Shown: positions 20,319 through 32,093 of the stretch, in pieces | Layout: every line of letters begins with the position of its first letter | How positions within the stretch are numbered: position 1 is the stretch's first letter | From: Coleophoma eucalyptorum | Lineage: Eukaryota; Ascomycota; Leotiomycetes; Helotiales; Dermateaceae | Length of the DNA: 64,000 nucleotides | Direction of reading: 5' to 3' | Assembly: GCA_026120035.1 (NCBI GenBank) | Contig: JALRME010000030.1 | Location: 372,001-436,000, forward strand | Notes under the pieces: model-generated | Told to the model about the DNA's origin: nothing | Database searches by the model: none | What the model saw: only the letters and a program-made list of their open reading frames with translations | Translations under genes and position numbers: made by a program

Positions 20319-23262
20319 GCTCGTTGGAATGGAGTGGAATAAGTGATAATGTACATCGGATTGGGCGTTCTAGGATGGCGGGTACGGAACGGTAGGTCGG
20401 GTCATCACTTCGTTGTGGCAGCTTAGCTACTTTAATACTGTAATTTAAGGTCTTCGTTGTGGTGCAGCTATTCACTTAGCAATCAAATCCTCAATAGGTC
20501 TTAATCAAAATACAATAATGTATTACAACCATTCCTTCTATTTCAGACTTAATATTCCTGTCTGAGGTATACAGGGTGTCAAACAGCCAAACATCTTCCC
20601 CGCCAATGCAGCATTACTCCATTGCAAAATCTTTTGGACTCTCACAATCTCTAAAGCTAGTGCTACCCCTAAGCTCGTGGCACTTTTTCAGAAAATACGA
20701 TTCAAATAAGTCTGTCTTGCAACTATCATGACCCATGGAACTGAAAGACTCTTGAAAGAAACTCAGACTGAGGTTGATAGACACCCCCCCCCCCTCGTCA
20801 TTATGGCACGGTGATGATAGCCATGTTTAAGTTTTAGGTTTTCTCTGGGCTACTGGCCGAAAATACCACAAAAAATGTGTATTCTCCATGATGATAAAGG
20901 CAGTACAGAAAATATAAGTATTGGCTTTTAGTGGGTTTATTGGCTCCAAGTTTTACACGAACGTTGTTTTTGCTTGATAGACGCTACATTTATCGCTTCA
21001 TTCACATAACCTCCATTCTCTCAACATCGGCACCAACTATATCTACCTCTTTGAAGATCTGAACCTTCTTCAGACTACTGTATGTATTATAAAAAGCTGA
21101 TTAATTACAGGAAGTGACAAATATGACTTCTATAGATTTTTATTCGTTCCTTTTTTTATATGCTAACTACAAAATTATTCAAGCATGGTAGAAATTAACC
21201 TTACGTGAGCACCTGTAATTGCTCAAGCCAATTTAAGGCGATTGCTGGTTCTTGAAACCAGGACTGTGGACCTGAATGGTGCTACATATGCTTTCCAAGT
21301 CGCGTGATAAAATATTGTAAGTGAAAGAATGCCTTGTTTTTAATATTGGATATCAGCTTTGTGCAACAAAATACAGTGAACAATCCCAGATGGTGTTTGC
21401 GCAAGAAGGGCCAATACCAACATGGCAAGCAGCAATAAAAATAGCGGCTCCCAAGGCAAGATAGCTTGGCTATCGGAGCAGAAGGAGTTGACAGCCGGCT
21501 GAAGACCCATCTCCTTAGGTCTTTGAGCAAATTCCTTCTTCTACAATGAGCTAAGATGTACAGTCGGAGTCATCTTTTGCATTTAGCTTCCTCTGATGGG
21601 GGTCACCCGTATACATGACATCCATATCGGGGGATCATGAAGTCATTTAATACAACCTTTTCGCTTCCCATTACTACTTTCAGCAGCCAAGTAGGTTGCC
21701 ATATTGCTTTCTTCAGCTGTGACAATGTGTTTCTGACTGCTGCCTCTCATTTCAACCCAAACTCTCAGCTTGTTAGGAGTATCAGAAGCCAATACAGGGG
21801 CTCGTTGGGTGCTTTTGGGCTAACGATCGGGTCTGGGATACAAACGCCGTCATCCCGGGTCGTGGTCTTGATCCTGGCACCTAAAGCCTCGCCACATACC
21901 TCTGCAGCATGCTTGTAGGGCAAAAGCACCTTGAATACGATTTTGTGAACCAAGACAGAAAAAAATGATGGGCAGCCCTAATCAGGTATGGATAAGGGAA
22001 GGACATAGCGCCATTCCGCTTACACGGCGCTATAAAACGCCTTTCCCACCCTCCCTTCTCGTCTGACCAGATTCAGCCTCTGGGCCACAGCTCAGGCCAT
22101 TTAGCCTGAAGGCATCCCTTCCTTTTAGCTATAAGCTTATTCCAATACCCAATAACGTGCTCCTTTAGAGCGAACTGTGCCACCAAAAGCTTGGGTCACT
22201 GGAGGTTCAAACGAGCTGCCATTGCCTTCGTCGTAAGATTACACGACCCCCGGGTTTGGTACTTTACGACCCGTAATCCGGCAGCCATGCCATGTACCAT
22301 CGTACATAGAGGTCACTGTAAGCCACATCATGGCTTGAAATATGGTTTCATGTTTGAAGAAAAGCTGGTTGTTTTGAATAGAGTTAAAAACCACAATGGC
22401 GGGTTTATCGGTAGCACTTCAGCATTTAACCATAGATAGCGTTTGATATTTCAAATTAGGGTTTTCAAGAGAGTAGCAGTGGATAAATACTATCAATCAA
22501 CTACGGGAATCTAATCACAAGACAGAAACAAGCTCCTACCCTACACAAGTCTGAGAGGTAATCAAAGCCCTCGCCACGCACATGCACTCTCCCTAAAGCC
22601 CAGAAGTTCTAGCCACAATTCTATCTTTCAGTTTATCCAGCCCCCAGACTAAAGAATTCAGGCAAAATCAAACACCCAGTAGCCCATTTTTGGCATACGA
22701 GTAGTTCGGTATTGGGAGCAAAACGCGGGGATCTGGGGGCATGGGGTCTGGGGATATTAACCGGTAAGCGAAATGGCGAGGCACAAGTTAGCAGCACGTA
22801 CTTGCCGGTACCCATGCCTCCCATGTTAGATTCAAGGTGATCTATTTGCTGTGTTTGAGTCTAGTTTTCTTCATGGTAGGGTTGTGCGCGTGAAGGTGCA
22901 TGCTATCCATATGTATCAGCAAGGGGGATCTCCTGGGCTAGACAAGGTGGCACGACCGAGGACAAGACAGATGACTGTGCAGCAGCATTCGGGTAGACGC
23001 ACAGTGTGCATTTTTGGTGGAATCATAAATCACCTCACCGGTGAGCTGTACGGATAAATGCAATGGTAGATCGATCGCCTTGGGATAAATGTGCGTTGGT
23101 CTCGAATCCCAAACCCTGGGTAGTGCATATGTATATTGATCCATATAAAGGAGCGGCTTTCCTCTCCCCATTGCTGATTTCTTCACTGTTATCCTTCATC
23201 CTTGAGGAGCCAGCAGAAAAAGTCGAGCGAGTCGCAGAAGACTTCTGTGTATAGCCGTCAAC
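20319..23262. other. Large intergenic region (2.9 kb)
   Basis: AT-rich in places and without a supportable gene. It includes an 11-base poly-C run (20784-20794). The right part presumably holds the sugar-transporter promoter. I see no terminal repeats, transposase or RNA gene. Confidence 0.4.
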
Positions 23263-25135
23263 ATGGATTTTCAACGAACTAAGGCAACGTTTGAGTTGGC
23301 CGGTCAGGAGTTTCCCAGAGTGACATGGTACAGACAGAAGGGGATGCGAGGCTTGTACATTCGCCTTCTGTTTATTGTGCTTACTTCTGCTACCAATGGA
23401 TACGATGGCAGCATGATGAATGGACTCCAAGCTCTACCAGTTTGGCAGAAGTGTAAGCGAATAACACATTGAACTTTGCAGCCGAAACTGATTAAATTCA
23501 AATTCAGTTTATAACAATCCCAGCGGTTCTCAACTCGGTCTTCTGAACTGTATCATGTCCGTAGGCTCAATCTGTGCCATCCCCGTTGTTCCATATATTG
23601 CCGATATCTTGGGAAGACGCACTGGTGTCATGATTGGCTGCGCAATCATGCTGATCGGAGTGCTTTTGCAAACTCTCGGTTTCACGTTCGGAATGCTCAT
23701 TGGGGCTCGTTTCTTGCTTGGGTTTGGTGTTGCAATCGCACATGGAGCATCGCCTCTTCTTATTACGGAGCTCGTACACCCACAACATAGAGCAATTTAT
23801 ACGACTATCTACAATACGACCTGGTATATTGGTTCTTTCATCGCTGCTTGGCTCACATTCGGTATGTGCCGAAATATCCAAATCATCGCCCAGTACTTAC
23901 TATTGCAGGAACTCTGAAAATTCACGGCAACTGGGCCTGGCGTGCACCCGCTCTAGTTCAAGCCTTCCCGTCTGTGCTGCAAATGTCTTTCATCTGGTTC
24001 GTACCTGAATCACCAAGATGGTTGATCTCCAAGGGAAAGAATGAAAAGGCTTTGCGAATTCTTGCAAATGCCCACGCGTGCGGAAATGAACAGGACGAGG
24101 TTGTGCAGGTGAGCAAAACTTGTCAATGTGCCTTACTGGAATTAACCGCTGACCTTCACAGCTTGAATATACTGAAATTCGTCAGACTCTTGCACTTGAG
24201 AAGGAGTTCGAGAGCAATTCATGGGCTGAGCTTTGGCGAACACCTGGCAACCGTCACCGTCTTATCATCCTTGTTGCTCTAGGCTTCTTCAGTCAGTGGT
24301 CTGGCAATGGTCTTGTCAGGTAAGCATAGATCGATGCTACTCTGGAGTTGCACAACACTAATCAAAATACAGCTACTATATCCACACTGTTCTCACCCAG
24401 ATAGGTATCACTAATGCTACCACTCAACTTTTGATCAACGGTGTGTTGCAAATTGTCAACATTATCGTAGCTGTCGGAATGTGCTTCTTCGTTGATCGCC
24501 TTGGTCGTCGCCTGTTGTTCTTGGTCGCAACTTCTGGTATGCTGGTAGTATTTGTCGTCTGGACAATCTGCTCCGCTCAATTCCAGATCTCAGGCTCAAA
24601 GTCAGCAGCCAATGCTGTTGTCGTCATGATCTTCCTGTACTACGTTTTCTACAACTCCGCTTGGTCTGGTCTGCTCGTAGGCTACGGTGCTGAAATTCTC
24701 CCATACAAAATCAGAGCCAAGGTGAGAGATGCAAAAGTCCACTAAAGTCCACTTGAATTCTAATACTGATTGTTATTACAGGGATTGACCGTCATGTTTT
24801 TGGCCGTAGATATTGCGTTGTTCTTCAACCAATACGTGAACCCAATTGCCTTGAACCACATCAAGTGGAAGTACTACATTGTCTATGATGTCTGGCTTGC
24901 ATTTGAGCTTTTCGTTGTGTGGAAGTACTTTATTGAGACAAGAAACACCCCACTCGAGGAGATTGTCAAGCACTTTGATGGAGACAGTGCCATTCTAGGA
25001 GGCAACCTGGCAACAGAAAAGTCAAGGCAGCTCGCTGCAGAGATCGAACTTGATGCACCAGCCCCCGTTCAATCAACTACTGGCGAGAAGAATGTTCAAG
25101 TCTTGCACGAAGAGAGGACCAACAGCAGTGTTTAA
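23263..25135 (+). CDS. MFS sugar porter (lactose/hexose permease-like)
   Basis: Six exons (23263-23452, 23508-23861, 23909-24108, 24162-24319, 24373-24721, 24782-25135) encode 534 residues with about 12 hydrophobic segments. Sugar-porter signatures are present: NGYDGSMMNGLQ in helix 1, the loop motif ADILGRRTG, VPESPRWL after helix 6, and the second-half DRLGRR. The C-terminal tail contains ETRNTPLEEI, matching the PETKG...EE end of sugar porters, and is cytosolic. The sequence style (FYNNPSGSQLGLLN, GNWAWRAPALVQ) is that of the fungal lactose-permease/Lac12-like subfamily, which imports lactose, cellobiose or related sugars by proton symport. Substrate cannot be fixed from sequence. No sugar hydrolase gene lies next to it in the window. 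It is a plasma-membrane protein by family. Confidence 0.92.
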
Positions 25136-26335
25136 GAAGACTGCGGATCCAAATGTGAAGTTAAGGCGGAAGATACTGCGCGAAGAAGTAATGTGGTGAA
25201 AGTCATTCGTAGCAAACAAGAAATCCTTTACCAGTGTTAAGTTTTGGTACCGTGTGACATCGACTTGCTGGCACTTCAATTATTGATACTTCATAAGAAC
25301 ACACAATAAATACGAAGAGGCTGAGTTCATGTTTGCTATGCACAAGAAGAAAGCGGGAACCGACATCTTGAATGAAGGTTTGGAGCTTTAAGCGGAGCGA
25401 AATCATAGATGGTCGGTTTTCTGCCGTCTCAAGACTGGGATCTCGCTAGAAAATCGGAGAGTCATTTCACTCTTTGTCCTTAGGTTGTTCTTTGACCATT
25501 TCAAACTGCTGGACTCACCTCGGAACTAATATAGAAATAATTGACATATCCACAATAATATTGCCGCCCAAACACGCGCTGTCCAAATTACCATGTCCCG
25601 CTCAGGTGACCCTCATATCGCGTACCATGGTGCAGCGTCAAGAGAGCAGCTGTGATCCAATCAACTCGCCTCACCAGCCAGGTTTCAAATCGTATGCGCC
25701 ATTGAAACGGGAAGGTCCTCAACCAGCACAAACGTACCACAACCTCTCATTCATAGCAATCATGAAAGAGTAGAGACCTGCACTGCCTCATTTCTACGGG
25801 TCTTTTGAAGGTCGGGCTGATGCAGCCAGTCGATAATCTGGCTTCCATAGATGCCGCCGTACTTTGATATGCAGCTATTCTCGTCCCTGCGAGGTTATTC
25901 GAAGACACAAGGCCAACGCTTTCACGCTTTGGGCTTGGGTTTCTACACAAAGCAGAGCCCAGAGAGCTCTGCGACCTGCTCTTCTCGTATGATTGTCCTC
26001 TGCTGTTTCCATGGCCCAGTGGCTACCTTATGACGGAATGATCCAGAGAACAAAGAATCTGCTTGGGGCCTTATGAAGGGCCGCTTCTGGCGGGCCTCGA
26101 TGCTTCTCTCGTGGAAAGTTTTCTTCCTTTGTGTGATCTCTTTTCCTCATTGTTCTCGTCGACTCATTCCTACGACTTCGTCCTTCTTCTCTTCTCTATC
26201 AGCCTGTTTTGTCAGAATCCTCTATAATATCCATCAAATATTGTTGTCGTTTCACTCCTACACTGCTATCTCAAAGGCTTTAGGAAACGAGTCACAGATA
26301 CTACAGACAGAGAATCTTCCCACTTACAATCTGCG
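25136..26335. other. Intergenic, promoter-rich, no gene seen
   Basis: About 1.2 kb. The last 250 bases are pyrimidine-rich and probably form the promoter and leader of the membrane-protein gene that follows. Confidence 0.4.
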
Positions 26336-27631
26336 ATGAGACGAAATAGGATATCTGAGGGCTTTCTAGCCGCCATAGTCTACTTTGCCGCTTCAACATC
26401 TGCACGATCTCTTTCGGAGCAACTCTTCGAACGGTCGTCAATGTGTGCAGATTCCTTCACATTGTGCAGCCAAGCAGGTCTACCATCAAATTTCTGCTGC
26501 AGCAAGTCAACAACATGTCTAGTGCTAGCAGCTAATACAACTGTGCTATGCTGTCCAACAGGTAGCAGTTGCTCAACCATTGCACCGATAACATGCGATC
26601 TCTCCGCACAGAATGCAACATTACATCCCAATAATGCATTGAAGACGACTGCACTCACGTTGTCGCTTCCAATTTGCGGCTCAAACTGCTGTCCTTTCGG
26701 ATATACGTGCAACAGTAGTGGGAATTGTGAGTTGGACTCAGACCAGAGCACCGCACCTGGAAGCAGCAGCAGCAGCAGTTCATCGACTCAGTCATCCTCC
26801 ATAGCATCGAGCACCACAGCTTCAAGGTCTACATCAACACCTGTTTCTACAAGCAGCACGACAACTCTTCCAACCGTAACATTGTCACCCCAGACCAACA
26901 ACACTGGTACCTCGACCACCCTGCCCATCCAAAAATCTTGCAATCCCTTCCCTGCAGGTGCAGTGCTAGCTGGATTCTTCCCCGGCCTCGTCCTCGGCGT
27001 ACTTCTAACAGTCGCGAGCATTTGTATCATGGGCGCTGCACGAAGGCGTCGCGACCAAGTCAAGAGGAGTAGCAGCCCATCATTTGGCAACATCTCAGAC
27101 CCGCAACCCAGCTCGCACATCCGGACGGATTTCCTACGAAAGATGCCACAGACGCCGTCATCACAGGCTGAGTCATTGCCAGCGCGCCAGGGCTCTCTCT
27201 ATCGCGTGAAATCTCTCTTCCGTAAATCGCACGCTGGCCAGGAAAGTCCCAGGTATGGGGAGTCTTCACCGGTGGTACCGCCGCTGCCATTAAATGTGCA
27301 GCGCAACAAAATCCCAAGCCCAGTTGGAAGTGGGAGCGCGATTTCAGAGATTCAGAGACCCGTGACGCCCATTTTGCAGCGCGAGCCAAGCTACGAGGAT
27401 GTTCCGCTCTTTGCGGATAAAGGCACCCTCTCCGAGCGGCAACGGATGATGGGTAGGGACAGTAGTCAAACAACCTTTACCGACATGATAGAGAAAAGCC
27501 GTGGGCTTGCAGGTTTACCAAAGAATCAACGTTAGTGTTTACCCCTTTCTTCAGTTTCTTTTTTAGGCATCAAGGGATATGCTAACTTTATTTTCATAGC
27601 TTATTCGGTTCAGAGTCCACCGAGACGCTGA
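26336..27631 (+). CDS. Single-pass plasma-membrane protein with Cys-rich ectodomain and Ser/Thr stalk
   Basis: Two exons (26336-27530, 27600-27631) give 408 residues. Reading straight through would end six bases later; the intron is preferred because it has a GTTAGT donor, a GCTAAC branch site and a TAG acceptor, and it leaves a short in-frame tail (PYSVQSPPRR). Layout: signal peptide (about 1-23), an ectodomain with many paired cysteines (FCCSKSTTC, LCCPTGSSC, SNCCPFGYTC), a Ser/Thr-rich stalk with a poly-Ser run (about 142-200), one transmembrane helix (VLAGFFPGLVLGVLLTVASI) followed by the stop-transfer RRRRDQ, and a roughly 150-residue Pro/Ser-rich cytosolic tail. The shape resembles fungal cell-wall stress sensors but the ectodomain is not a WSC domain. 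Function is unknown; this is a conserved-looking hypothetical protein. Confidence 0.82.
26758..26779 (+). repeat. AGC trinucleotide run encoding poly-Ser
   Basis: About seven AGC/AGT units encode serine at the start of the stalk. It is likely length-variable between strains. Confidence 0.7.
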
Positions 27632-28106
27632 GGGGGGAAATTATTAGTTTCTTAGTTCTGACTTCTTGTGCTTTTTGATCGTCAAGTTTTTTAGCATGCG
27701 TTTGTCCTTTTGCTTATGTATGGCTGGCGCTTCTTGGGATGGGAGCAAACAGAGGAGCGGTGCAATAGGGTGGATTTCATAAAGACGGCGTTATATCCAG
27801 GGATTTGTTGAATAGTCGAGAGTCCCATAAGATTTGCCCATAGCACTAGCCAGACGCTCGTTTATAATATGCACATTTCACAGAGAGTTGGAAATCTTAT
27901 GATGCAATTGTGATTCACATTCTCCCATCACCATTACACACCAGGGACTCAATCTGGCAAATAGTAGACTGTTGGCTATGCTTCCGGTCCTGAACCATCG
28001 CATTATCACCCATTGTCACTCATCTGTATGTGCTGTTATACCCATCCAGAAGAACTATGCAACCAATACCGCTTCGTCTTTCGCAGTATTCCATATCGAC
28101 AAGCAT
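27632..28106. other. Intergenic between convergent genes
   Basis: About 475 bp joining two 3' ends. I see no gene; it is T-rich after the left stop codon, consistent with a 3' processing region. Confidence 0.4.
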
Positions 28107-28822
28107 CTATGAAGGAGGCATGTGCTCAAAAGCATTTGGCAGACTCTCCTTCATGAATGGGAGTTTTCCAACGGTCCAAATCTCGGTATCCTATTGTATC
28201 ACCACCGAATTAGCCGTGGTCCATCCCTCGCCTCTTTCGTTTCCTCTCCATGAGAGAAAACAACAAATAGATAAAAAGATATAAAATGGAAAAAGGCCGG
28301 AAAAACTCACAGGCTTCAATCCCTTCTTAATATCCGAATCTAGCGTTCCGGCCTTGATGGCGATGATTGGGGGCGCGGCATCAGGGTCGTGAGCGATGGG
28401 CGAACCGCACTCGCTGCAGAAGATGCGGTGCACAGCTTGGCCCGAGGAGCCCTTCCCAGCCCAAGACTTGGTGGGGCCATTGATGGTGAGCTTGTCCTTG
28501 AGGACGACAGCTACAAGTGCTGTTTAATTTGGTTAGTTGGGTTAATTGGGTGTGAAATGTGTTGAGATGTGGGGAGGGGTCGTACAGTATGTCGATCCGC
28601 TTTGGCGTTGGCAATCATCGCAGTGGTCGTATCCGACAAGAAGAGCTGGAGAGCAGGACGTCAGTATCATGAAAAGTCCCCGATCTTGCATTAGTGTCCT
28701 AGTAGGAGACAACAGAGGACAAGTCTTTGGACCACATGCAAGAGAGCGAGGGTAAACATACGCTTATCCATATCAATGGAGTAAGTAACAGCCTTGCAAA
28801 GGCAGTGACCGGTGAGAACCAT
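28107..28822 (-). CDS. GFA-domain (CENP-V/GFA) zinc protein
   Basis: Four exons (28822-28762, 28645-28586, 28519-28311, 28190-28107) encode 137 residues. The zinc ligands of the glutathione-dependent formaldehyde-activating (GFA) fold are all present: CLC at residues 7-9, the pair in HCDDCQRQSG, and CSEC in IFCSECGSPI. The family tail appears as IWTVGKLPFM. The first intron directly follows MDK. Members bind two zinc ions. Some were proposed to speed S-hydroxymethylglutathione formation, but for most fungal paralogues the reaction is unknown. The short length is normal for the family. The protein is likely cytosolic because no signal is present. Confidence 0.92.
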
Positions 28823-30665
28823 CTTGAGGGTGTTTTTTAGGAGTTCGTGAATTGAGGAGTGGAAGGAAGTGTTGGATTGAAGAAAAGTTGTTGACGTCGT
28901 TTGGGGGTCATATATATGTTTATATATATGATCTCGATAGAGGTAGTAGCGGGGTAAAGTAACTTGCCTAGCAGCTACCTTACTACCTCGCTACCTGCGA
29001 CGTTCCTCCTACCTTGCTACCCTCCTACCTTCCTACCTGGCACTGCCTTCTTTAGATAAGAGCTTCGTCTGGAAGCATCCGCTAAGAGCAAGTCTCAATT
29101 CCAGATGACGCAGAAGGGCGAAGCTAATCCCTTCCCTTTCCTCCATGGCTTCGTCGCTTTGCCTTCTCATTCGTGAACAACGCCCAAGCATTCCCACATA
29201 TCCATCCAATCCGCAACCTCTAGTTTCATCGAAAGATGTTGACCGGCTGTTTCGTCTCTTTTGTCACCATTTATTCGGATTTCGGAGCGGTGGATAAGGT
29301 GACGTTCAAGCCCCCGCGCCCTCCGCCCTCCAAAACGAAAAAAATGCCCCGCAGTAAGCCGTAACGAGAGTAGAAGAGGCACAAGCAAGCAACTTACTCA
29401 TACTCCGTCATGCAAGGCAATTCCAAATACCTCTTCTTTCTTGTCCTCAACACTCTATGCCTTTCAGCTCGTCCTTTCTAAGGACGCACCATCTTTATTG
29501 TTCTTGCTGTCCTGTCCATGCCACGCAATGAACTGGTAGGGATCGTGGATTTGGAATTCCGTGTGATTTCCAATATGTCTCCTTGTACACTGCTTCGTAC
29601 AGTGCCGGCCGCTGCACGTTCTAGCTTCCCTTCCCGTGTGTGCATGACTGTGCATACGTTGCTGTGCTGGCTCGAATTGGGGATCGTGCTCGATGCTTCT
29701 TTCAACTCCTTACCAGAACACGGCATCCTGTGGTATGCAGAGTTGATAGATCGGTTGTTACGTGCCTGTTTTGCAACCGCCTCCGTCGCCCCGCTGGACA
29801 CTTCAAACCTTCAGCTGTGGGAGAGTGCTACAGCTACTACAGCTGCTACAGCACCTCCGAATCTCCCCCCGCGCTGGCGGCGGATTAACTTTTTGTGTGT
29901 TCTGGACTGTCTATGCACTGCAATGCGATGCAAACGCACATCTCTTCTTTTTGTTGTTTCTCGTCCTGCGCCTTTGCTTCTTCGTTTTATCTTCGGGACC
30001 AATCCATTTGAATGCCCTGACATTGAGTGAGCTTGTTTCAATCGCTATCGTAAGATTGTTCGACGGCCCGCTCAGGCGATCCGCCAGATCAGAAGGTTCT
30101 TCGTTGAGCTTGTTTATCTCGTGGGCCCGGTTCAGGCAAGGAACTGGAACTAATGAAGTGTTCTCTGCGACGCTGCTGTGCTGTACTCTGATTAAACAGC
30201 GAATACGGGCTTGCTGTGCCTCCTCGCAAACGAGAGTGATGGGCAGTGGACATTATCGGAGTTGGCAGTTGAAGTGTGTTGTTCTGCTAAAGGGGCTCAC
30301 CGTACCGATATCATTCAGGCCTTCTCTTAACAGTAACAGAAGAGAGGGCCAAGAACGACTTCTGGGAAGGGTTGGAATATATAAGGTAAAGTACGTAGAG
30401 TATCACCATGCTTCATCGGTCCAAGTTCACACCTTGTTGGGTAGCTATGGAAAGACCAACGAAAGTCCATCAACCTAAATAGCACCCGAGTCGTGGAGAA
30501 CGGAAATAATCCTAGAAGGTAATCTAGCTAGGCTAAATTGCAAACTCCAGAGATATGCAATACATTTGTAAATCCTCCCAATCTTTTAAGCCCAATGCGG
30601 AAGCTCATCGCAGGACGTACAGAAGCCCATAATTACAAACATTGCCCACATCACCAGCTCCCTCT
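28823..30665. other. Intergenic region with CTACCT-rich tract, no gene supported
   Basis: About 1.8 kb. It contains an imperfect CTACCT-rich repeat (about 28965-29040) upstream of the GFA gene, and long but featureless open frames at 29518-30478 that look like chance or an untranslated transcript. Confidence 0.4.
28965..29040. repeat. Imperfect CTACCT/CCTAC tandem tract
   Basis: CTACCT-like hexamers recur with single changes, upstream of the GFA-protein start. Confidence 0.6.
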
Positions 30666-31396
30666 CTACTGCCTCTTCTTGGAGGCTGATCTTGTCACCG
30701 CAGCATTCTTGTCCTTCTTGGCAGCTACCTTGCTCTCGTGCTCTGCGTCAATCTTGGCGATCTCATCAGCCTCCTTTCTCTCAGCATACCATTGTCCAGC
30801 TTGGAGGACCAGAACTCCAACAAGAACAAGCGCCAAGATGGTATTGCTTGCAGCCAGAACCTTCAAGCTGTCCTCTCGGCCAATTCCCTCAACTCCAAGC
30901 TCGTCGCCTACCTTGCCATACAATCCCATAGTGACGATTCTCAAGCCCTTGACAATATTGGTGATGTAGACAACAACGCCAATGACGTAAAGAACCAGGG
31001 ATGCGCCATCGAACAGGAGATTGGCCTCGGATGGCTTGAATAGCTTGATGAAAAATCCGCAGAAACCGACACTGACCACAATGTGAAGGATTCGGGGAAT
31101 GATAGCGGGCGAAGCATGTATGAACTTGAGATGGGTCTCTAATTGATCATAATACGCGGCAGGGGTTTCGACAGATGTCCACAAGAGAGGGTAGTCGTAG
31201 GGGAAAGACGAGAAGAGGATTCCTAAGAAGAAGCATACAGCTACGCCAGCTATCAGTAAATTGCGTTGCGTCGCGTAGCTTCCGGACTATAGGGGAACTC
31301 ACGGCCAATAATCATGAAAGTCGCGAAAGACCCAGATCCGCCTTGACCTTTAGGCTTGTCATAGGTTTTGAAGAGAGACACCTTTGCTGGGTCCAT
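30666..31396 (-). CDS. SHR3: Shr3-type ER chaperone for amino-acid permeases
   Basis: Two exons (31396-31303, 31249-30666) encode 225 residues. The family core is clear: SFATFMIIG at the first helix, FFLGILFSSFPYDYPLLWTS, and LKFIHASPAIIPRILHIVV. Four transmembrane helices are followed by a charged cytosolic tail ending KKRQ, a KKxx dilysine signal for ER retrieval. Shr3 prevents aggregation of amino-acid permeases in the ER and lets them enter COPII vesicles. The start at 31396 gives a 23-residue lead before the first helix; an in-frame ATG at 31549 would add 51 residues not expected in the family. The single intron interrupts the first helix. The gene diverges from the F-box gene. Confidence 0.93.
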
Positions 31397-32093
31397 CTTG
31401 TCTCGAAGTCTGGTTATGAGGCTACGTATGCGCCGCTCTGCCTGGGTTGCGACGTTCGCTTTTTCTGGACCCTGATTTACAGAGTTGGCTGCCTTGGAGA
31501 GCTCTTGAAAGCTTCGAAAAACAGGAGTCTTGGGGCAATACAGCAGCAACAGGACTCAAATAGGGGATTGAGCTGATCTATCCACGTTGTAAGCAGAGAC
31601 GGACGGTGAAAAGAAGAGATGAGGCTGGCTGCATAAGATTAGATCCTTCCATCTCGTTCCCCTCGAAGCTCTTTGCTCCCAAAGAGAGCTAGGCTTATCA
31701 GTGCTACCTAACCGGAAGCGGAATCTGTATTGCGGGCTCCCCGAGACCAATCAATCATGTGACATTACTTCCGACATCTTGCGGTCCGCCTGGCCTCGAA
31801 AGACAAGACCGCAGACATCTTGTATAAATCCTAAATAGCTTCATTGTGAGGCTACAGTTATATAACTTTCTTATAAGTGGCCTTGTTCAGACAAGATCAG
31901 CAGTAGTCCCTTTCATGCTGAATGTTTAATGTTTGATGTCGCTACATGAATACCCGGATGTCTTCGAGGCCGAAACAGCGCAGGAAACATCATCACCTCA
32001 CGTAACGAGCCGGTTACTTATCACAGGTAGGGTGTACTCTCCACAATCCGTGCATCTCGACTCGGAGAAATCCACAACCAAGCCAGATAAACA
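31397..32093. promoter_or_regulatory. Divergent promoter region, SHR3 and F-box gene
   Basis: A 697-bp spacer between divergent starts. Part of it (to 31549) remains open in frame with SHR3 and could be leader or an N-terminal extension. Confidence 0.5.

Noticed and set aside
20784..20794. Run of eleven C bases
   Set aside because: A homopolymer in non-coding DNA; no associated feature, and could be a sequencing-sensitive site.
28900..28932. TATATATG repeats upstream of the GFA gene considered as a special regulatory element
   Set aside because: Ordinary AT-rich promoter sequence; nothing beyond a possible TATA element is supported.
29518..30478. Two overlapping open frames of 170 and 238 codons on the plus strand
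   Set aside because: They use different frames over the same DNA, lack recognisable domains and have no splice support.
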